From the NCBI GenBank assembly GCA_964537965.1, contig CAZIDB010000005.1, positions 1-45,289 of the forward strand: a stretch of 45,289 nucleotides of DNA, read 5' to 3'. The stretch is from SURF-24 sp964537965 (GTDB lineage: Bacteria > Bacteroidota > Ignavibacteria > Ignavibacteriales > SURF-24). The notes beneath the pieces are model-generated. The model was given only the letters and a program-made list of their open reading frames with translations. It made no database searches and was not told where the DNA came from. This document shows, one piece after another, positions 35,227 to 45,000 of this stretch. Positions within the stretch are counted from its first letter, which is position 1. Every line of letters starts with the position of its first letter. A program made the position numbers and the translations under genes.

Positions 35227-35877
35227 ATGTCCAAAGACAGAAATGATAATAAAGAAAAGAATAAGCATAAAGATGAAAATAAAATTGAAATTGAAAGACC
35301 TGAAAAAAAAGAGTTGAAAGAAGATAAGATTCCGGATGAACAGCAGGATACTTTAAATGAAGCAACTTCGGAAAAATCAATTGATGATATTTACTCAGGT
35401 GAGATTATTGAGCTAAAAGAAAAAACAGACAAACTTGAGAAAGAAGTAGCCGATTATAAAGATCGTCTTGTACGTAAAATGGCCGAATTTGAAAACTATA
35501 AAAGACGTACCGAAAATGACCAGGTAAACCTGCTTACATATGCTGCTGAATCATTTATTGTTAAGATCCTCCCGGTTTATGATGATCTTGAAAGATCACT
35601 TCAGCATATTGATGATGAAAAAAATATTGATGCCGTTAAAGAAGGTTTGAAAATGGTGTTCAATAAATTCGGTAAAATACTTGATGAGCAGGGAGTTAAA
35701 AAAATTGAAGCTAAAGGTAAACCGTTCGATCATAATTTTCATGAAGCTTTAATGCAGCAAAAAGTTGAAGGGGTTGAACCTCATACGGTTATTGAAGAAG
35801 TTGAACCGGGCTATATGTATAAGGATAAAGTTATACGCCATACAAAAGTAATTGTTAGCGATGACGGTTCTAATTAA
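35227..35877 (+). CDS. grpE: Nucleotide exchange factor GrpE
   Basis: 216 aa. A highly charged Lys/Glu-rich N-terminal tail (about 50 residues) leads into the long coiled-coil helix (KEKTDKLEKEVADYKDRLVRKMAEFENYKRRT), the GrpE dimerisation element. The C-terminal beta domain has the typical GVKKIEAKGKPFDHNFHEAL and GYMYKDKVIRHTKV blocks. It exchanges ADP for ATP on DnaK. The start has AGGAG at 35217-35221. It follows hrcA by 26 bp and precedes dnaJ by 33 bp; dnaK is not present here. Confidence 0.95.
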   Translation: MSKDRNDNKEKNKHKDENKIEIERPEKKELKEDKIPDEQQDTLNEATSEKSIDDIYSGEIIELKEKTDKLEKEVADYKDRLVRKMAEFENYKRRTENDQVNLLTYAAESFIVKILPVYDDLERSLQHIDDEKNIDAVKEGLKMVFNKFGKILDEQGVKKIEAKGKPFDHNFHEALMQQKVEGVEPHTVIEEVEPGYMYKDKVIRHTKVIVSDDGSN

Positions 35878-35910
35878 TTTGTAATCCAAAACTAAATCAG
35901 AAAAAACAGA

Positions 35911-37029
35911 ATGGATAAAAGAGATTATTACGAAGTGCTGGGTGTTGGTAAATCTGCAACCCAGGATGAAATTAAAAAGGCTTACAGGAAACTTGCAATG
36001 CAGTTTCACCCCGACAGGAATCCTGATAACAAAGAAGCTGAAGAAAAATTTAAAGAAGCCGCAGAAGCATACGAAGTATTGAGCAACGATGATAAACGAA
36101 GCAAGTACGACAGATTTGGTCATGCAGGTTTACGCGGCGGTCAGGATTTCCATGGCTGGTCAAATGTTAATGATATCTTCTCACAATTCTCTGATATATT
36201 TGGCGGCGCATTTGGCGGCGCATCTATCTTTGAAGATTTTTTTGGCGGAGGTGCTCAATCAAGAGGAAGAAGAAGAGGAAACGGAATTCCCGGCTCTGAC
36301 CTTAAACTTACTCTTAAACTTACGCTTGAAGAAATTGCGGCTGGGACAACAAAAAAAATCAAAATAAAAAAATATATTAAATGCGAGGATTGTAACGGCA
36401 CAGGAGCAAAAGGCGGTGACTCTGTAAAGACCTGCTCGGTTTGCGGTGGTTCAGGTGAAGTAAGACAGGTATCCAGATCTGTATTTGGTCAGTTTGTGAA
36501 CATTTCCACCTGCTCAAATTGTGATGGCGAAGGAACTGTGGTTGATCATCCCTGCAAAACCTGTATGGGAGATGGCCGCATTCAGGGCGAAACTACAATC
36601 AAAATAAATGCACCTGCAGGTGTTACAGACGGCAGCTATATGACTTTACGCGGAGAAGGTAATGCCGGAAAAAGAGGCGGCTACGCAGGTAACATTATTG
36701 TAGTGTTTGAAGAACTTCCACACAACTTGTTCCTTAGAGATGGTGATAATATAATCTACGAGTTATTCTTAAGTTATCCCGAAGCTGTTCTGGGATGTGA
36801 AGTTGAAGTGCCGACTTTAAATGGGAAAGCCAAATTAAAAATTGATCCGGGTACTGAAGCAGGTAAATATCTTAAGATGCGGGAGAAAGGCATTCAGCAT
36901 TTGAATCGTCATGGTGCGGGTGATCAGCTTGTTAAAATAAATATCCACGTTCCGAAGAAAATATCTTCAAAGGAAAAAGATTTATTGAAAGAACTTGGTG
37001 AATTGCCTAATATTAAAGTGCCTTCTTAA
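35911..37029 (+). CDS. dnaJ: Chaperone DnaJ
   Basis: 372 aa, a type I (class A) J-protein. The J domain (1-70) has the HPD motif at 33-35. The Gly/Phe-rich linker spans about 72-115. Four CXXCXGXG-type zinc-binding repeats follow: CEDCNGTG, CSVCGGSG, CSNCDGEG and CKTCMGDG. The C-terminal substrate-binding domains are complete. It delivers clients to DnaK and stimulates its ATPase. It is the third gene of the hrcA operon. Confidence 0.97.
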   Translation: MDKRDYYEVLGVGKSATQDEIKKAYRKLAMQFHPDRNPDNKEAEEKFKEAAEAYEVLSNDDKRSKYDRFGHAGLRGGQDFHGWSNVNDIFSQFSDIFGGAFGGASIFEDFFGGGAQSRGRRRGNGIPGSDLKLTLKLTLEEIAAGTTKKIKIKKYIKCEDCNGTGAKGGDSVKTCSVCGGSGEVRQVSRSVFGQFVNISTCSNCDGEGTVVDHPCKTCMGDGRIQGETTIKINAPAGVTDGSYMTLRGEGNAGKRGGYAGNIIVVFEELPHNLFLRDGDNIIYELFLSYPEAVLGCEVEVPTLNGKAKLKIDPGTEAGKYLKMREKGIQHLNRHGAGDQLVKINIHVPKKISSKEKDLLKELGELPNIKVPS

Positions 37030-37053
37030 AAAATAATTGAACAGGCATTCCGG

Positions 37054-37073
37054 GCTTAAGTGAATGCTTAAGC
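37054..37073 (+). other. Hairpin after dnaJ
   Basis: GCTTAAG (37054-37060) pairs with CTTAAGC (37067-37073) around a 6-nt loop, 25 bp after the dnaJ stop. There is no T run behind it, so it is more likely a processing or stability element than a terminator. Confidence 0.4.
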
Positions 37074-37123
37074 TGTTGGTGTTGGAAATATTTCTTTAAG
37101 ATAAATTCAATAAAAATATTTTT

Positions 37124-37615
37124 ATGAAACTTAAGAAGATTTCTGACCTTGTTGGTTTTACTGAAACTGAATTTAAAGTTACCGGCTTTGTGGTGATTGC
37201 TCTGCTGGCAGGACTTATAATAAAATTCTTTAACTTTGAAAAAGCAGTTTACAAACAATATGATTATAAAACGGAAGACAGTCTTTTTTACCAGGGTAAA
37301 TCTGCAAATGAACCTGAAGAAATTAATGTAGTTACTACTAAAGACAGCGTTAAAGTGAAAGTGCTGGGATTAAGTGAAAATAAATTCCCTGAAGCAAAAA
37401 AGAAAACTGTTCTTAAAGAAAAAAGCTTAAACCTGAATACTGCTGCAAAAGAAGATTTGATGAATTTACCCGGAATTGGTGAGAAAACAGCAGAGAATAT
37501 AATTGAGTTCAAAAGAATAAACGGCAGGTATAAAAGTATTGATGAACTGATGAACGTAAAAGGAATTCAGCAGGCAAAATTCAGGAAGATTGAGAAATAT
37601 ATTTACGTGAAATAA
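37124..37615 (+). CDS. Membrane-anchored helix-hairpin-helix protein (ComEA-like)
   Basis: 163 aa. One membrane helix lies at about residues 20-39 (FVVIALLAGLIIKFF), followed by a charged spacer to about 100. The C-terminal about 60 residues are a tandem helix-hairpin-helix DNA-binding domain with LNLNTAAKEDLMNLPGIGEKTA and the second GxIQ turn near KGIQQAKF, as in ComEA. ComEA proteins bind incoming DNA during transformation; no other competence gene is near, so the role is inferred from domain type only. Confidence 0.85.
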   Translation: MKLKKISDLVGFTETEFKVTGFVVIALLAGLIIKFFNFEKAVYKQYDYKTEDSLFYQGKSANEPEEINVVTTKDSVKVKVLGLSENKFPEAKKKTVLKEKSLNLNTAAKEDLMNLPGIGEKTAENIIEFKRINGRYKSIDELMNVKGIQQAKFRKIEKYIYVK

Positions 37616-37642
37616 AAATCTTATCATTAAAAGAAGTAAACT

Positions 37643-38557
37643 ATGAATGTCTTTCATAATCATATCGGAATCAATCTTACAAATTCCAGGATGCAGCTTG
37701 TAGAAGTTGCGTTTGCAGGTGAAGATTTTATTGTCTCAAATATTGATGAAGCTTATTTTAATGAGTCGCTCGACTTCAATGAAAAGGAAACAAAGATAAG
37801 TTCTTTACTTCAGAATGCTTTTAATGATATTTTAATCAGGAAACCTTTGACTGGTAAACACGTATCTTTTACACTTCCGCAGAATTTATTTTTCATTGCA
37901 GAACTTCCGCTTGAAAACACTTTATTGGACAACGATTTGATGGAGCATCTTCAGTGGGAATTTTCACTCTTGTTTCCATACAACGATATAAAGGATTTCC
38001 ATTTTCAATTTCATAGGATTGATTCTGCTACTCCCGGCAGAGTTGTTGTAGGCGGATTGCATAAGAAATTCATGAAAATTTTATCTGATTTCTGTTCGAG
38101 AAATGAGCTGACATTAAAGTATATTGATACACCTCATTTTGCTTCGGATAATATTCTTAAAACAGATACTGATTTTAGTTCAGGTAAAAAAATTATCAGC
38201 CTTTTCGTTAGTGACGGAAGTGTAACCTTAAATGTCTACAAGGATGAGAAGTATATTGAGTTTCATAAACTGTTTCCTAAAAATGCAGGTGAGATTATTC
38301 CGAAATTAATTGAAGTTATAAAAGACAGCATAGCCGTCGGCGGAGATATTGGTTCAATTTCCAAACTTTATGTCGCCGGTGAAGATATAACCGAAATATT
38401 TTTGGAGAATTTAAAGAAGAACATCAAAGTAGAGGTCGAACGGCATAATCCATTTGACAAGATTAAAATTGACTCATCGTTACTTGAAAGCAATATGCAG
38501 TTCAGTAAACAATATTCCTTTATATCTGCTGCGGGAATTGCATTCAGAATTGTTTAG
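37643..38557 (+). CDS. PilM-like protein (actin/ASKHA-fold), function unknown
   Basis: 304 aa, no signal or membrane segment. The N-terminus IGINLTNSRMQLVEV fits the first phosphate loop of PilM/ASKHA proteins (GIDIGxxxIKxVEV) in degenerate form. The block HLQWEFSLLFPYNDIKDFHFQFHRID matches the PilM pattern of an amphipathic helix followed by a conserved Tyr/Phe strand, and the second half repeats the fold (KIISLFVSDGSVTLNVY). PilM is the cytoplasmic actin-like part of type IV pilus and type II secretion platforms. No PilN, PilO or PilQ gene follows, so the assignment is by fold resemblance. It lies between the HhH gene and rsmD in a compact plus-strand run. Confidence 0.55.
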   Translation: MNVFHNHIGINLTNSRMQLVEVAFAGEDFIVSNIDEAYFNESLDFNEKETKISSLLQNAFNDILIRKPLTGKHVSFTLPQNLFFIAELPLENTLLDNDLMEHLQWEFSLLFPYNDIKDFHFQFHRIDSATPGRVVVGGLHKKFMKILSDFCSRNELTLKYIDTPHFASDNILKTDTDFSSGKKIISLFVSDGSVTLNVYKDEKYIEFHKLFPKNAGEIIPKLIEVIKDSIAVGGDIGSISKLYVAGEDITEIFLENLKKNIKVEVERHNPFDKIKIDSSLLESNMQFSKQYSFISAAGIAFRIV

Positions 38558-38572
38558 CCATAAAAGATAATA

Positions 38573-39124
38573 ATGCGAATAATCTCCGGTTTACATAAAG
38601 GCCGAACTCTAAAAGTACCAGGTTCAAAATTTACAAGACCAACAACCGATAAAGTCCGCGAATCACTTTTTAATATTTTAAATAACACGATTGACTTTGA
38701 TGGTATTGAAGTGCTCGATATTTATGCCGGGTCAGGTTCACTTGGACTTGAAGCATTGAGCAGAGGAGCAGGCAAAGTTGATTTTGTTGAAAAGAATTTT
38801 CCTGTTTATAAAATACTGAGTGAGAATATATCACATCTGAAAGTTGATGAACAGTGTTACATTTATAAAATGGAAGCAATCGGGGTAACCAGATTAGCTA
38901 ACCACAAACAATACCACCTTATACTTGCGGATCCGCCTTTCTTCAAAGATGATATTCATGATGTTGTAAAAAATCTTTTAGCTAATTCCTTCCTTTACGA
39001 TGAAGGAATTATAATAGTTGAAAGATCAATCCAGACAAAAGAAAAAGACATTCAGCAATTCGGAACAGAACCTTTTAAACGAATTGGTGACACTCTTCTA
39101 TACAGGTTTGAAAAGACTACGTGA
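38573..39124 (+). CDS. rsmD: 16S rRNA (guanine(966)-N2)-methyltransferase
   Basis: 183 aa, normal RsmD length. It methylates G966 of 16S rRNA. Diagnostic blocks are MRIISGLHKGRTLKVP, RPTTDKVRESLFNIL, the SAM-binding VLDIYAGSGSLGLEALSRGA and the catalytic ADPPF motif of N2-methyltransferases. It is 15 bp after the PilM-like gene and is followed by coaD, a neighbour pair found in many bacteria. Confidence 0.95.
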   Translation: MRIISGLHKGRTLKVPGSKFTRPTTDKVRESLFNILNNTIDFDGIEVLDIYAGSGSLGLEALSRGAGKVDFVEKNFPVYKILSENISHLKVDEQCYIYKMEAIGVTRLANHKQYHLILADPPFFKDDIHDVVKNLLANSFLYDEGIIIVERSIQTKEKDIQQFGTEPFKRIGDTLLYRFEKTT

Positions 39125-39202
39125 ATTAACCTCTGATGACGTGTTGTTTAATTCGCATCTGCTCTATATTTTTCTATCAGTTGAAATAACGAAGAGTGAT
39201 AT

Positions 39203-39682
39203 ATGCGAAAAGTAATTTATCCCGGTACTTTCGATCCGGTTACGTACGGACACATTGATATTGTAAGAAGAGCAATAGATCTTTTTGATGAAGTTAATGT
39301 AACGATTGCAGTAAATCCGAATAAAGCAGTTACGTTATTCACAGCTGAAGAAAGAATTTTTTTGCTAAAGGAAAGTTTAAAAGAATTTGATAATGTATAC
39401 GTTGATTATTTTACAGGTTTAACCGTTGATCATGCACGTGAAGTTGGTGCAGGAGGGATTATCCGTGGCTTAAGGGCAGTAAGTGATTTTGAATTCGAGT
39501 TTCAGATGGCGCTGATGAACAGGAAACTTGCAGGCGATATTGCAACAATTTTTTTGATGCCGCATGAAAAATATACTTACCTTAATTCATCATTGATAAG
39601 AAACTTAGCCAGCCTTAAAAGTGATGTTAGCGATTTCGTTCCGCCGTGTGTACAGGAAGCTTTGGCTAAGAAGTTTAAATAA
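39203..39682 (+). CDS. coaD: Phosphopantetheine adenylyltransferase
   Basis: 159 aa nucleotidyltransferase that adenylates 4'-phosphopantetheine in coenzyme A synthesis. The (T/H)xGH-type site reads GTFDPVTYGHIDI with His17. IIRGLRAVSDFEFEFQMALMNRKL is highly typical, and the C-terminal YLNSSLIRNLASL replaces the more usual ISSSxVKEVA block with conserved character. The 78-bp gap after rsmD is short; both probably share a transcript. Confidence 0.96.
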   Translation: MRKVIYPGTFDPVTYGHIDIVRRAIDLFDEVNVTIAVNPNKAVTLFTAEERIFLLKESLKEFDNVYVDYFTGLTVDHAREVGAGGIIRGLRAVSDFEFEFQMALMNRKLAGDIATIFLMPHEKYTYLNSSLIRNLASLKSDVSDFVPPCVQEALAKKFK

Positions 39683-39861
39683 TTTTCAATCCATGTTTAT
39701 CGAAACAATAATATCTTATCAATTCAATAATGAATGATAAACAGGATTAATATCTTTATTCAGTTTTAATGTTCGTAAATTGGTTCTTTAAGGGGCATAG
39801 CTTTTGAAAGATATATTTAATTAATCAAATTAAATCTGTGCAATAAACTTTCAGCGTTAAA

Positions 39862-42084
39862 ATGAATATAAAACTAAAGAAACAAACTTCATCTAAAAGC
39901 CCATTCTTACTTTTACTCTTATTCTTACTCTTCTCCATTTTACCGTCGGGTATTTATTCTCAAACAATAATCGCAGCAGATGATCCTAACATACAGTATT
40001 TCGGCAGATGGGATTTTGCAGATCCTTTAGCTCCAACTCACTCCTGGCCCGGCGTTTATATCTATGTTGAATTTGAAGGTACAAGTATCGGCGTTAAGAT
40101 GAATGATAATTTTGATTACTACAATGTTATAATCGATGATACAATACTGACTGTATTTCATGGAACAAATTCGGGAATATCATCTTATACATTAGCGTCC
40201 GGTTTGCCGGAAGGACAACATTCAATTTTATTCGTTAAGCGTAGTGAAACCAACTGGACTAAATTTTCTTTCAATGGTTTTATACTTGATAATGGTAAGA
40301 CTCTTCTTCCTCCAAAAGAAAAACCAGTTAGAAAGATTGAGTTTATCGGCGATTCGTTTACCTGCGCTTCCGGTAATGAATGGACAGATAATTCCGCTCC
40401 TTCGAATGTTGAGAAGTACACAAATATTTATGAGGGTTTTGGTTCCATAACCGCAAGACATTTTAATGCCCAGTATGTTTTGTCAGGTCGTTCTGGTTAC
40501 GGATTAGTACTTGATTATACTGGTAATTACGAAGGTAACCTGCCGGATGTTTTTGACAGGACGGTATTGATTGCAGAAAATCCGAAATGGGATTTTGAAG
40601 GGTGGGTTCCAAATTTAGTGGTTATTTGTCTTGGCTTAAATGATTACTCGGGCTTCGGCGGTTATTCATCAACTGTTGCCCAGGATAAAACTGATTTATA
40701 TAAAACGAGATACCATGAATTTATTGCTCAGATAAGAGATGTTTATCCAGGAGTTAAAATACTTACAGTAGCTGCCCACGTTGAATGGATTCAGAATACG
40801 GTACAGAAAGTTGTGCAGGAAGAAAACGAAAGTGGAAACAAGGATGTATTTTATACTTACTTCCCTTACTACAACGGTGGCTATGTAAATAACGGTCACC
40901 CGAATGTAGAGACTCATCATAAAATTGCCGAGAGATTAATTGCTGCTATTGATACAATAAATGCCTGGGAACCTTATGTTGATAATGTCCCTCCTGAAAT
41001 TGTAAAACTACCGGTGTCACCTTTTACTGTTTACGATACGACTTATACTTTAGAGGTGACAACAGATTCCTATTCAACCTTAAGATACAGCACTGCCGAT
41101 AAGCCTTTTGATGAAATGGAAAATGATTTTACTGTAACAGGCAAACGTGAACATTCAGTTAAAATTTCCTGTGAACATAACCAGCAGTACACAATTTATA
41201 TCAGGGCAGAAGATTTAAATGGAAACGCGATGAGTTCATCCGCTGTAGTTCAGTTTGATGTTGATACAACTAAAATACTTTTAAGCTGGCAGGCTCCCTG
41301 CTATGATGCTTCCTCATGGAAATCCGGACCTACACCAATGGGCACGGTTGGAAAAACAGGTATAAAGACTGAACTGGCTTCGGTTACTACTGCTTACTTC
41401 AGAAAGAAATTTGAAATTCAGAATTATGAAACCCTTATTGGTTTTGGTTTGATGATAAAAGGAAATGATGGTGCGGTAGTTTATCTTAATGGTCATGAAG
41501 TAGAAAGAATTAATATGTTTACCGACGAAGAAGTTCTCTATAATACACTTGCAATAGAACCGCAGAATATGACCAAAATGGTGGTTATAAATTCAGCCAA
41601 AGGATTGGACAAACTTCATAATGGTGAAAATGTGGTAACTGTTGAAATTCACTCCAGTAATTCTGCAGCACCGGGTTTGTTGTTTGATTCACAGCTGTTT
41701 GATAACACAAACAAAATTTATTACAAGCTTGGTTCGGACTGGTCTTATTACGATGCGGGCAATACTCCTGAAGATCAGCTTACAAACAAAACGACGGATG
41801 TTGCTACCCCATCTGTTCCTGTTGAAACAACTTTACATGCAAACTACCCGAATCCTTTTAATCCGGAAACAAACATCTCATTTTCACTAAAAGAAAAAAG
41901 CAAAGTTGAATTGAAAGTCTACGATATGCTGGGAAAAGAAGTTTGTGCTCTTACTGATAAAGAATTAAATCCAGGGAGACATAGCTATAAATTTGATGCC
42001 GGTAATTTATCGTCGGGAATTTATTTTTACAGGCTTAAGACAGGTTCATTTATTAGCTCAAGAAAGATGATCCTGATTAAATAG
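39862..42084 (+). CDS. T9SS-secreted SGNH esterase, carbohydrate esterase family 2-like
   Basis: 740 aa. A signal peptide (about 1-34) is followed by a CE2-type N-terminal jelly-roll domain (about 35-150: YFGRWDFADP, WPGVYIYVEFEGTSIGVKM). The SGNH hydrolase domain (about 155-370) has the nucleophile in IEFIGDSFTC (Ser165), Asn in LGLNDYSG and the catalytic His probably at 346 in NGHPNVE. A chitobiase-like beta domain (about 380-470) and another carbohydrate-binding-like segment come next. The last about 85 residues are a T9SS type A sorting domain (NYPNPFNPETN, YDMLGKEV, LSSGIYFYRL). CE2 enzymes deacetylate plant polysaccharides. The CotH-like gene follows after 9 bp. Confidence 0.88.
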   Translation: MNIKLKKQTSSKSPFLLLLLFLLFSILPSGIYSQTIIAADDPNIQYFGRWDFADPLAPTHSWPGVYIYVEFEGTSIGVKMNDNFDYYNVIIDDTILTVFHGTNSGISSYTLASGLPEGQHSILFVKRSETNWTKFSFNGFILDNGKTLLPPKEKPVRKIEFIGDSFTCASGNEWTDNSAPSNVEKYTNIYEGFGSITARHFNAQYVLSGRSGYGLVLDYTGNYEGNLPDVFDRTVLIAENPKWDFEGWVPNLVVICLGLNDYSGFGGYSSTVAQDKTDLYKTRYHEFIAQIRDVYPGVKILTVAAHVEWIQNTVQKVVQEENESGNKDVFYTYFPYYNGGYVNNGHPNVETHHKIAERLIAAIDTINAWEPYVDNVPPEIVKLPVSPFTVYDTTYTLEVTTDSYSTLRYSTADKPFDEMENDFTVTGKREHSVKISCEHNQQYTIYIRAEDLNGNAMSSSAVVQFDVDTTKILLSWQAPCYDASSWKSGPTPMGTVGKTGIKTELASVTTAYFRKKFEIQNYETLIGFGLMIKGNDGAVVYLNGHEVERINMFTDEEVLYNTLAIEPQNMTKMVVINSAKGLDKLHNGENVVTVEIHSSNSAAPGLLFDSQLFDNTNKIYYKLGSDWSYYDAGNTPEDQLTNKTTDVATPSVPVETTLHANYPNPFNPETNISFSLKEKSKVELKVYDMLGKEVCALTDKELNPGRHSYKFDAGNLSSGIYFYRLKTGSFISSRKMILIK

Positions 42085-42093
42085 AAATACGGA

Positions 42094-45000
42094 ATGATGA
42101 AACCGAAATCTGTTTTATTGTTTTGTATTTGGATTTTTATGGAAACCTGCACTGCCCAGGTTTCCAAAGTTTATATTAACGAGATTCTTGCTTCTAACAC
42201 TTCAACAAATGTCAGCTATGATTTTTCCGAGTATTGCGACTGGATTGAAATAGTAAATTTCAATCCGATAGTAATTGATCTTTCCGGGTATTATTTAAGT
42301 GATGATACAGCAAATCCTTATAAATGGAAAATTCCGGATCATTCACTAATTGGTTCAGTAAATGCCAAATTATTCTGGGCTGACGGCAGAGATACTCTTC
42401 TCCATACAAATTTCAAACTTGATAAGGAAGGAGAATATATTGGACTGTACGATCCTTCCGGTAATGTGGTTGATTCAATAACATTCGGGCAGCAGAAAAA
42501 TGATATGTCCTTCGGCAGGCTTTCGGGTGATATTAATTCATGGGGGTATTTCTCTCATCCAACCCCGTTAAAAATAAATAGTGCAGAATACATTAATGGC
42601 TTTACTAAAGAACCGGAATTTTCATTTAAAGGAGGATTTTATAAAGGGCATCAGCAATTATCTTTATCCTCAAATGATCCGTCTGCAGAAATCAGGTTTA
42701 CCACAAACGGTACTCCGCCTGATGGTTCATCCGAACTTTATACTAAACCAATAGAGTTGGATTCAACCACTGCAATAAGAGCAAAAGCTTTTTCAGAAGG
42801 AATGGTACCTAGCGAAGTTGTAACACAAACTTATTTTATAAATGAAGAGATTGATCTTCCTGTTGTTTCTATTGTAACAGACCCGGGTAACTTTTTTGAT
42901 GATAAAATCGGAATTTATGTCACCGGAACAAACGGCACTTACGGCGAATGCGATCCTAAAATTCGTAATGTAAACCAGGACTGGGAACGCCCGGTTAATT
43001 TTGAGTTTTATGAATCAACAGGTGAACAGAGAATTAATCAGTTGGCAGGAATAAAAATTTTCGGCGGCTGTTCACGTACAAGGTATCCGCAAAAATCTCT
43101 GGCGCTGTTTGCTCGTAGCGATTACGGTAAAAGTTCATTTGAATATAAATTTTTTGCTGATAAGAATATTGATAAATTCGAATCCGTTTTATTGCGAAGT
43201 GCTTCTGATGACCAGGTCTTTACAATGTTCCGTGATGGATTGGCTCACACTATTCTGTCAAAAGAACTTGATATTGATTATCAGGCATTTCGGCCGGCTG
43301 TGGTTTTTCTGAACGGAGAATACTGGGGCATTCACAACATAAGGGAAAAAATTAATGAACATTATTTTGAAGAGAATTTTAATGTTCCGGCAAGTGAAAT
43401 TGATCTGCTGGAAAGGAATGCAAACATTCTTACCGGTACTGCTACTGCATACAACAATATGCTGAACTATGTCAGATCCAAGGACATGGCTCAGACTGTT
43501 CATTATGAATATGTTAAAACATTGATGGATGTTGATCAGTATATAAATTATCAAATAGGTCATATCTATCTTGCAGAAAGAGACTGGCCAGGAAATAATA
43601 TAAGATTCTGGAAAGCAAACTCGGGTAACTATAAAAAATGGCGCTGGATTAATTACGATATGGACCAGGTTTTTATTTATACAACTACAAATTCAATTGC
43701 TGTTGCTGCAGCTTCAAACGGACCAAACTGGCCTAATCCACCATGGTCAACCCTGCTGTTCAGAAGACTATTAATGAACAAGGAATTTAAAAATAAATTT
43801 ATCCAGAGATATGCTTATTTAATGAATACGCTTTTTGAACCCGGTAATGTAATTCAATATATCGATAGCCTGCAGAATATAATTGCCAAAGAAATTCCAA
43901 GACATATAACCAAATGGGGCGGTAAAGTTGATCCGGATTTTAGTGAGGTGGGATGGACGCCTGAACCAACATTTAATTCTGTTGAGGAGTGGAATGAAAA
44001 TGTTGAAGAACTTAGAGAGTTTGCCGGAGAAAGACAGAACTATTCCTGGAAACATATGATGGAGTATTTTAAAATAAGTGATACAGTTTGTATTACAATC
44101 TCATCCAATATTCCGGAAGCAGGTGAAGTAAAATTTTTCAATTGGCAAATACATGAACCTGATTTGAAAGGTAAATACTTTAAAGGAATTCCTTTTACTG
44201 TTGAAGCCGTGCCTTACTTTGGTTACAGGTTTTTATACTGGAAGCATGGTGATTCAACAAAACACAAATCGTGCATAGAAATAATACCCGACAAAGATTC
44301 TTTGCTAATAGTTTACTTTGAGAAGGAAGTGTTAAGCGATAGTAACCTTGTCATTATAAATGAAATAAATTATAACTCATCAGATTTGTTCAATAGCGAA
44401 GATTGGATTGAGTTATACAATAGGAGGTATGCACCTGTTAATCTGTCTGGCTGTATATTGAAAGATGAAAATGAAGAATCTCCTTTTATTTTTCCTGAAG
44501 GCACTGTGATTGGAGCCAATAGTTTTTTAGTCGTTTGCAAAGATACTAACTCGTTCAATTCATGTTTCCCGTTGGTAGCGAATAAGACAGGTAATTTAGG
44601 TTACGGCTTAAATAATAAAGGTGAAGTTGTAAGATTGTATTCTTCTAATGGTTTGCTTATAGATTCAGTTCATTACGATAATAAATCCCCCTGGCCCGTT
44701 GAGGCTGACGGTACCGGTGCAACATTAGAACTAAAAGCTCCGATGCTTGATAATAATTTACCAGGCAACTGGATTTCTGCTGCAGGTAAATATGGTACAC
44801 CAGGATACATAAACTCAACATTAATGGAAGTTGAATCCGCTAATCCGGATGCCAATCCAACTGAATTTATACTTTACCAGAATTATCCGAATCCATTTAA
44901 TCCAACAACAAAAATAAAATATACAATCCCAGCCTCCCTAAATCCCTCCCAAGGAGGGACTTTAATATCATTAAATGTATATGATATTCTTGGGAATGAA

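Noticed and set aside
39716..39740. Inverted repeat TTATCA/TGATAA after coaD as a terminator
   Set aside because: Bulged stem and no T tract follow; weak evidence in AT-rich sequence.
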